Shown: positions 6,341 through 8,988 of the stretch, piece after piece
How positions within the stretch are numbered: the stretch's first letter is position 1
Layout: each line of letters begins with the position of its first letter
NCBI GenBank assembly: GCA_050010535.1
Contig: JBEKKT010000039.1
Span: 1-8,988, forward strand
Source: JAJRAG01 sp050010535
GTDB taxonomy: Archaea > Thermoplasmatota > Thermoplasmata > Methanomassiliicoccales > JACIVX01
DNA: 8,988 nt
Reading direction: 5' to 3'
Notes under the pieces: model-generated
What the model was told of the DNA's origin: nothing
What the model saw: only the letters and a program-made list of their open reading frames with translations
Database searches by the model: none
Made by a program: the position numbers and the translations under genes

Positions 6341-7239
6341 AGGTGAATTTGCTCGGTAAGACGGAGCTCTGGATAAGGAACATCAAGCTCGAACGGGCAG
6401 ACCTCAGCGCGATCGCCGCGGCCGTTTCGGAAGTCTTAGGGTTCGAGGGCGAGGAAGTCTTCGTGACCGACGCCTCGAACGATCACATAACCTTGGACAT
6501 CCTTAGGACCGAGATGGACGCGGAGAACTTGTATGGCAAGAAGACCGAGATCCTAGGGAAGCTTGCAAGCATTCCCGGAGTCGGCGTCTCCGACGAAACG
6601 ACGCTCCATTCGGAAGGTATTCTCGGCTTCATCAGCCTGGATGAGGAGGCGGCAAAGGAGGTCCTGGATAAGTCGCAGGAGATTGCCGCGGACCTGCTGA
6701 GGAACATCCGGAAGCGATGCATGGTCTTCCCGACGGGTGAGGAGGTTCGGGCGGAGCTGATCAAGGACACGAACTCTCCCTATATACGAGACCGGCTTCA
6801 GTCCGAGGGATTCAAGGTGGATGTCGGGCCGGTCCTCCGGGACGACATGAACATCATCTCCGCCGCCCTGAGCGCCGCGATCGACTACGGATATGGATTG
6901 ATAATCACGACCGGAGGTGTAGGGGCCGAGTCGAAGGACAGGACAGTCGAGGCGGTGATCAAACTGGACAATGAGGCCGCCACGCCGTATGTCACGAAGT
7001 ATCACAAAGGCATAGGAAGGCACGAGAAGGAGGGCGTGAGGATAGCTGTCGGGAGAGTCGGCCCCACTCTGATGATCGCTCTTCCAGGTCCGAACGACGA
7101 GGTAAGGATGTCGATGGAGACGATAGTCTCCGGACTGAACAGGGGGGACGACAAGGGAAGACTCGCTGACGAGATTGCAAGGATCCTGAAGGGCAAGTAC
7201 GTCTCGCGACACGAGAGCATAGGGCATTACGATCATTGA
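6337..7239 (+). CDS. MoaB/CinA-type (MoCF) domain protein with unfamiliar N-terminal domain
   Basis: This 300-residue protein starts at GTG 6337, which overlaps the upstream TGA as GTGA, so translation is probably coupled. Residues 127-285 form a MoCF-type domain: 'FPTGEEV' (131-137), 'GPVLRDDMNIISAAL' (164-178), the nucleotide/pterin loop 'IITTGGVG' (189-196), 'DRTVEAV' (201-207), and 'ALPGPNDEV' (248-256), which matches the 'LPGVPxEM' loop of CinA. The domain binds molybdopterin in MoaB and MoeA and NAD-related nucleotides in CinA (COG1058). The CinA C-terminal NMN deamidase domain is absent. Residues 1-125 are acidic and match nothing I know. Being last in an operon with a NadC-like and a LarA-like protein, it is more likely a nucleotide-handling enzyme than a molybdopterin one; this is inference. 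Confidence 0.8.
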   Translation: MKVNLLGKTELWIRNIKLERADLSAIAAAVSEVLGFEGEEVFVTDASNDHITLDILRTEMDAENLYGKKTEILGKLASIPGVGVSDETTLHSEGILGFISLDEEAAKEVLDKSQEIAADLLRNIRKRCMVFPTGEEVRAELIKDTNSPYIRDRLQSEGFKVDVGPVLRDDMNIISAALSAAIDYGYGLIITTGGVGAESKDRTVEAVIKLDNEAATPYVTKYHKGIGRHEKEGVRIAVGRVGPTLMIALPGPNDEVRMSMETIVSGLNRGDDKGRLADEIARILKGKYVSRHESIGHYDH

Positions 7240-7567
7240 GTTCTGAGCCATTCACCTGAATCGGACGTCCGAGTATGCGAATCCACGCCTCGCTCTCTTC
7301 GTCAGGAAGACGATGGAGAGACACAGGGAACGGTCCGCGTGTAGGACAACAAACCCTATGGCGCAGTCTTCACTCTGACGTTTCATGGAGGGAAGGCTGA
7401 AATCGTTCCTGGATTGGAGACCGCTCCAATCAAGTCATGACCGCCGATTTGCCGGCCTAAGCTCGTTGCGCGCCAAACAATGGATTTGACAGCCACAATC
7501 TCGGCAATGTGAGAACATACAAATATGTCTAGAGGAATAAGGCACCCCGCTCATCACAAGTAGACCA
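7240..7567. other. Gene-free stretch downstream of the operon, probably decayed sequence
   Basis: I find no intact gene here. A plus-strand frame open from 7247 to 7378 reads 'SEYANPRLALFVRKTMERHR', which has protein-like composition but no start or ribosome binding site, and may be a gene remnant. On the minus strand 7435-7518 a 27-codon frame contains 'HCRDCGCQIHC', too short to trust. AT-rich ACAAATATGT at 7519-7528 could be a TATA box for the small gene that follows. Confidence 0.35.
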
Positions 7568-7771
7568 ATGGAGACTATGACGATGATGTTCTTGACATTG
7601 AAGATAGGGCAACAGCCAGGGGAGGACGGGGGAACGATCGAAATACTCAAGCGGAAGACGATAACATGCAGGGTCAGGGTCGGTGTGGTGTCGTTCGCGG
7701 ACGAGGATGAGAAGCGTTATCTGATAGGTATTCTCACACAGAACGGGTCAGCTGGCGAGGTCCTTCCGTAG
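7568..7771 (+). CDS. Hypothetical small protein, 67 residues
   Basis: The frame starts at ATG 7568 and ends at TAG 7771. Further in-frame ATGs at 7577, 7583 and 7586 make the exact start uncertain, and none has a clear ribosome binding site. Codon use (AGG, ATA, GAC, GAG, GTC) matches the neighbouring genes. The C-terminal half alternates in a beta-strand pattern: 'TITCRVRVGVVSF', then 'KRYLIGILTQNG'. There is one cysteine and no membrane segment or signal peptide. A TATA-like ACAAATATGT at 7519-7528 lies at a suitable distance. I do not recognise a family. Because the flanks hold gene remnants, it could itself be a fragment, but it has no visible lesion. Confidence 0.45.
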   Translation: METMTMMFLTLKIGQQPGEDGGTIEILKRKTITCRVRVGVVSFADEDEKRYLIGILTQNGSAGEVLP

Positions 7772-7796
7772 GAGTAGACGACGGCTCGGCCAACAC

Positions 7797-7805
7797 TAAT
7801 ATATG
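7797..7805 (+). promoter_or_regulatory. TATA-box-like element before the leuC remnant
   Basis: TAATATATG fits an archaeal TATA box and would start a transcript close to GTG 7829, where LeuC-like sequence begins. It looks like the surviving promoter of the former leuC-leuD unit. Confidence 0.45.
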
Positions 7806-7828
7806 ATGCTGGAGCCTCAGAAGGCCAC

Positions 7829-8102
7829 GTGTCTGCATCGACCCTTGCTCTGAAGGTGTTGGCGCGTGAGTGAAAGAAGCGACAATCCAGGCGACATATT
7901 CAGTGCGAAGATAGATCTGGCGATGTCGCATGAGAACTCCCTGCTTGTGTCGAAGTCGTTCAGGGAGATGTGAGCGAAGAGGATATGGGACGAGAGCAAG
8001 CCCGTCATGCTCTTCGATCACAGGGCGCCTGCGAACCACCGTCAAGACCGCGGAAGGCCACCGGGTGGGCGGAAGTTCGCCAAAGAAGCTGAGCAGAGAT
8101 GA
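7829..8102 (+). pseudogene. LeuC/HacA remnant (3-isopropylmalate or homoaconitate dehydratase large subunit, N-terminus)
   Basis: From GTG 7829 the translation 'STLALKVLAR' resembles the start of LeuC-type proteins. After a one-base shift the next frame (7869 on) continues with 'NPGDIFSAKIDLAMSHENS', 'LLVSKSFREM', a TGA at 7971-7973, then 'VMLFDHRAPAN'. These are hallmark N-terminal LeuC segments (P-G-D-I-v-x-A-x-I-D-L-A-M-S-H and v-x-x-F-D-H-r-x-P-A-N). The TGA stands where the family usually has glycine, so GGA to TGA is a simple explanation. 'TVKTAEGHR' follows in a third frame (from 8038), then 'KFAKEA' back in the previous one. About 85 of roughly 420 residues remain, and the [4Fe-4S] cysteines are gone. 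The gene is dead. Confidence 0.85.
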
Positions 8103-8244
8103 AGTCACGGTCGATCTCGAGAGGGGGACGATACTGAGGTCTTCGCCCTATCTTCTGATCGCTTTCAAGTCCCCGCCAGAGTTCCTGCTCGTGATGCTGA
8201 TAGATGGAGGACTCGTTACGCTTATTGGGAAGAGGTTCTACTAA
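8092..8244 (+). pseudogene. LeuD/HacB remnant (dehydratase small subunit, C-terminus)
   Basis: This frame ends at TAA 8242-8244 and reads 'DEVTVDLERGTI', then 'PPEFLLVMLIDGGLV' and a basic end 'GKRFY'. It matches the C-terminus of LeuD-type small subunits (G-D-x-x-x-V-D-L-e-x-G-x-I, then l-P-e-f-l-l-x-I-l-x-x-G-G-L-v). About 50 of roughly 160 residues remain. The substrate-loop and swivelling-domain N-terminal part is missing. It touches the LeuC remnant directly, so a deletion of well over 1 kb has joined the 5' end of one gene to the 3' end of the other. The reading frame itself has no stop, but it has no start of its own. Confidence 0.8.
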
Positions 8245-8358
8245 TGATTGCCATCGGCGGCAGGCGCGCATCGGACGACTCCGCGATAATGGCGAGGAAC
8301 GTCCGGCGAAGGTCGATTAGTCGGATATCTGGCTGGACCTTCTGCAATGTGCATAAAG

Positions 8359-8367
8359 TTTATAAGG
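8359..8367 (+). promoter_or_regulatory. TATA box of the rpoK-rpsB transcript
   Basis: TTTATAAGG, preceded by an A-rich BRE-like stretch, is the best archaeal TATA box in the window. It predicts a transcript start near 8385 and a 5' leader of about 20 bases before ATG 8407. A start at ATG 8347 would lie upstream of the transcript and is therefore rejected. Confidence 0.7.
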
Positions 8368-8397
8368 CCCCTGTCAATATGGGGAAACCCCCGGCTT

Positions 8398-8402
8398 GGT
8401 GA
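8398..8402 (+). promoter_or_regulatory. Ribosome binding site of rpoK
   Basis: GGTGA sits four bases before ATG 8407 and is complementary to the archaeal 16S rRNA 3' end, which confirms the 57-residue form. Confidence 0.6.
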
Positions 8403-8406
8403 CTTT

Positions 8407-8580
8407 ATGAAGTACACTAGATTCGAAAAGGCTCGCATTATCGGTGCTAGGGCACTGCAGGTTTCTCTTGGCGCGCCTGTCCTCATAGAGATACCCGAGG
8501 GCATGATTGACCCGATCGCGATAGCCATGTTGGAGTTCGATAAGAAGGTCATTCCGATCACGGTCAAAAGAGACACATGA
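8407..8580 (+). CDS. rpoK: DNA-directed RNA polymerase subunit K (Rpb6/omega homologue)
   Basis: This 57-residue protein is the usual size for archaeal RpoK. It carries the family core: 'TRFEKARIIGARALQVSLGA' (4-23), a near-perfect match to the Rpb6 'T-x-y-E-k-a-r-i-i-G-x-R-A-l-Q-i-s-x-G-A-P' signature. It then has 'IDPIAIAMLEF' (34-44), the 'D-P-i-x-i-A-x-x-E' helix, and a final 'IPITVKR' strand. The subunit wraps the end of the large subunit and stabilises the polymerase core. The translation start follows from the promoter and GGTGA site. The stop TGA overlaps the GAGGT ribosome binding site of rpsB, so the two are one transcript. Confidence 0.96.
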   Translation: MKYTRFEKARIIGARALQVSLGAPVLIEIPEGMIDPIAIAMLEFDKKVIPITVKRDT

Positions 8581-8589
8581 GGTTATTTG

Positions 8590-8988
8590 ATGACAGACGA
8601 GGTAAAGACGGATCTTCTGGTATCTGAGGATGTGTATCTGACGTCCGGAGTCCATATCGGCACTCAGCAGAAGAGCGCCGACATGAAGCAGTTCATCTTC
8701 AAGGTCAGATCGGACGGCCTTTATGTATTGGACGTCAAGCAGACCGACCTTCGTATCAGGGCGGTCGCGAAGTTCCTTTCTCGGTACTCCCAGGAGAGCA
8801 TAATGATCGTGTCCGCGAGGCAGTACGGCCAGAAACCGGCCAAGGTCTTCGCTAGGACCATAGGGGCGGAGGTGATCGCGGGCAGGTTCGTTCCTGGGAC
8901 GCTGACCAACCCGGCGCTACCTCAATACGTGGAACCGGAGGTGCTTTTCGTCACAGATCCTGCTGCAGACCAACAAGCGGTCGCGGAG
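8590..8988 (+). CDS. rpsB: 30S ribosomal protein S2 (3' end outside window)
   Basis: The first 133 codons of an archaeal or eukaryotic-type S2 protein (full length about 200-230 residues). Family segments are 'TSGVHIGTQQKSADMKQFIF' (18-37), 'RSDGLYVLDVKQTDLRIR' (39-56), and 'ARTIGAEVIAGRFVPGTLTN' (87-106), where the G-R-F-x-P-G-t-l-T-N stretch is diagnostic. 'EPEVLFVTDP' (114-123) follows. S2 binds the back of the small ribosomal subunit. ATG 8590 has GAGGT at 8579-8583, inside the rpoK stop region, six bases upstream. In many euryarchaea enolase lies between rpoK and rpsB; here nothing does. Confidence 0.96.
   Translation, partial: MTDEVKTDLLVSEDVYLTSGVHIGTQQKSADMKQFIFKVRSDGLYVLDVKQTDLRIRAVAKFLSRYSQESIMIVSARQYGQKPAKVFARTIGAEVIAGRFVPGTLTNPALPQYVEPEVLFVTDPAADQQAVAE

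Noticed and set aside
7435..7518. Minus-strand 27-codon frame with 'HCRDCGCQIHC'
   Set aside because: It is very short, with no ribosome binding site or context. The cysteine pattern alone is not enough.
8243..8400. Plus-strand frame starting in TAATG right after the LeuD remnant, as a possible leuB remnant
   Set aside because: The overlap resembles operon coupling, but the translation shows no isopropylmalate dehydrogenase motif and it runs through the rpoK promoter.
8347..8406. N-terminally extended rpoK start at ATG 8347
   Set aside because: The extension contains the TATA box and lies upstream of the predicted transcript start, and archaeal RpoK proteins normally begin near the T-x-y-E motif.
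1..8988. CRISPR array, tRNA or rRNA genes, insertion sequence
   Set aside because: I saw no regularly spaced repeats, cloverleaf or GTTCGAATC-type T-arm contexts, rRNA sequence, transposase or terminal inverted repeats on reading both strands.

Overview
The window is chromosomal DNA from an archaeon, most likely a euryarchaeote of the Thermoplasmata type; that rank is inference. The archaeal call rests on the right edge, where an RNA polymerase subunit K (Rpb6-type) gene with an archaeal TATA box is followed 9 bases later by an archaeal-type ribosomal protein S2 gene that runs off the window. AGG, ATA, GAG and GAC-rich codon use, GTG/TTG starts, purine-rich Shine-Dalgarno sites and a DUF5678-like small protein agree with this.

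Layout. Bases 1-2370 are gene-poor and of mixed composition. They hold the 3' end of a pirin gene (+), a small DUF5678-like gene (-), a universal stress protein gene (-), and on the minus strand between 1567 and 2272 a run of short reading frames. The first of these looks like the decayed C-terminus of an ABC-2 type transporter permease. A SAM-methyltransferase-fold gene (2370-3206, -) is divergent from the main operon.

Bases 3438-7239 are a tight, GC-rich four-gene operon (+): (1) a protein with two [4Fe-4S] sites and a BFD-like [2Fe-2S] site; (2) a 486-residue protein that I place in the LarA (nickel-pincer racemase) superfamily, because H90, H194, K204 and H220 fall on the LarA catalytic and cofactor-binding positions, with the H-x9-K-x15-H spacing kept exactly; (3) a NadC-like (quinolinate phosphoribosyltransferase fold) protein with an altered substrate loop; (4) a protein with a MoaB/CinA-type (MoCF) domain behind an unfamiliar N-terminal domain. 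Genes 2 to 4 all belong to families linked to pyridine-nucleotide chemistry. LarA uses a cofactor derived from nicotinic acid adenine dinucleotide, NadC makes nicotinate mononucleotide, and CinA-type proteins act on NAD-related nucleotides. I infer a dedicated enzyme plus cofactor or substrate system that I cannot match to a described one.

Bases 7240-8406 are mostly decayed sequence. There is a possible 67-residue protein. After it lies a clear remnant of a leuC-leuD (isopropylmalate/homoaconitate dehydratase) pair: the LeuC N-terminus, broken by frameshifts and a nonsense codon, joined directly to the LeuD C-terminus by a deletion. The rpoK-rpsB housekeeping unit follows.

All family assignments were made by eye from remembered family patterns. 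No database search was run.
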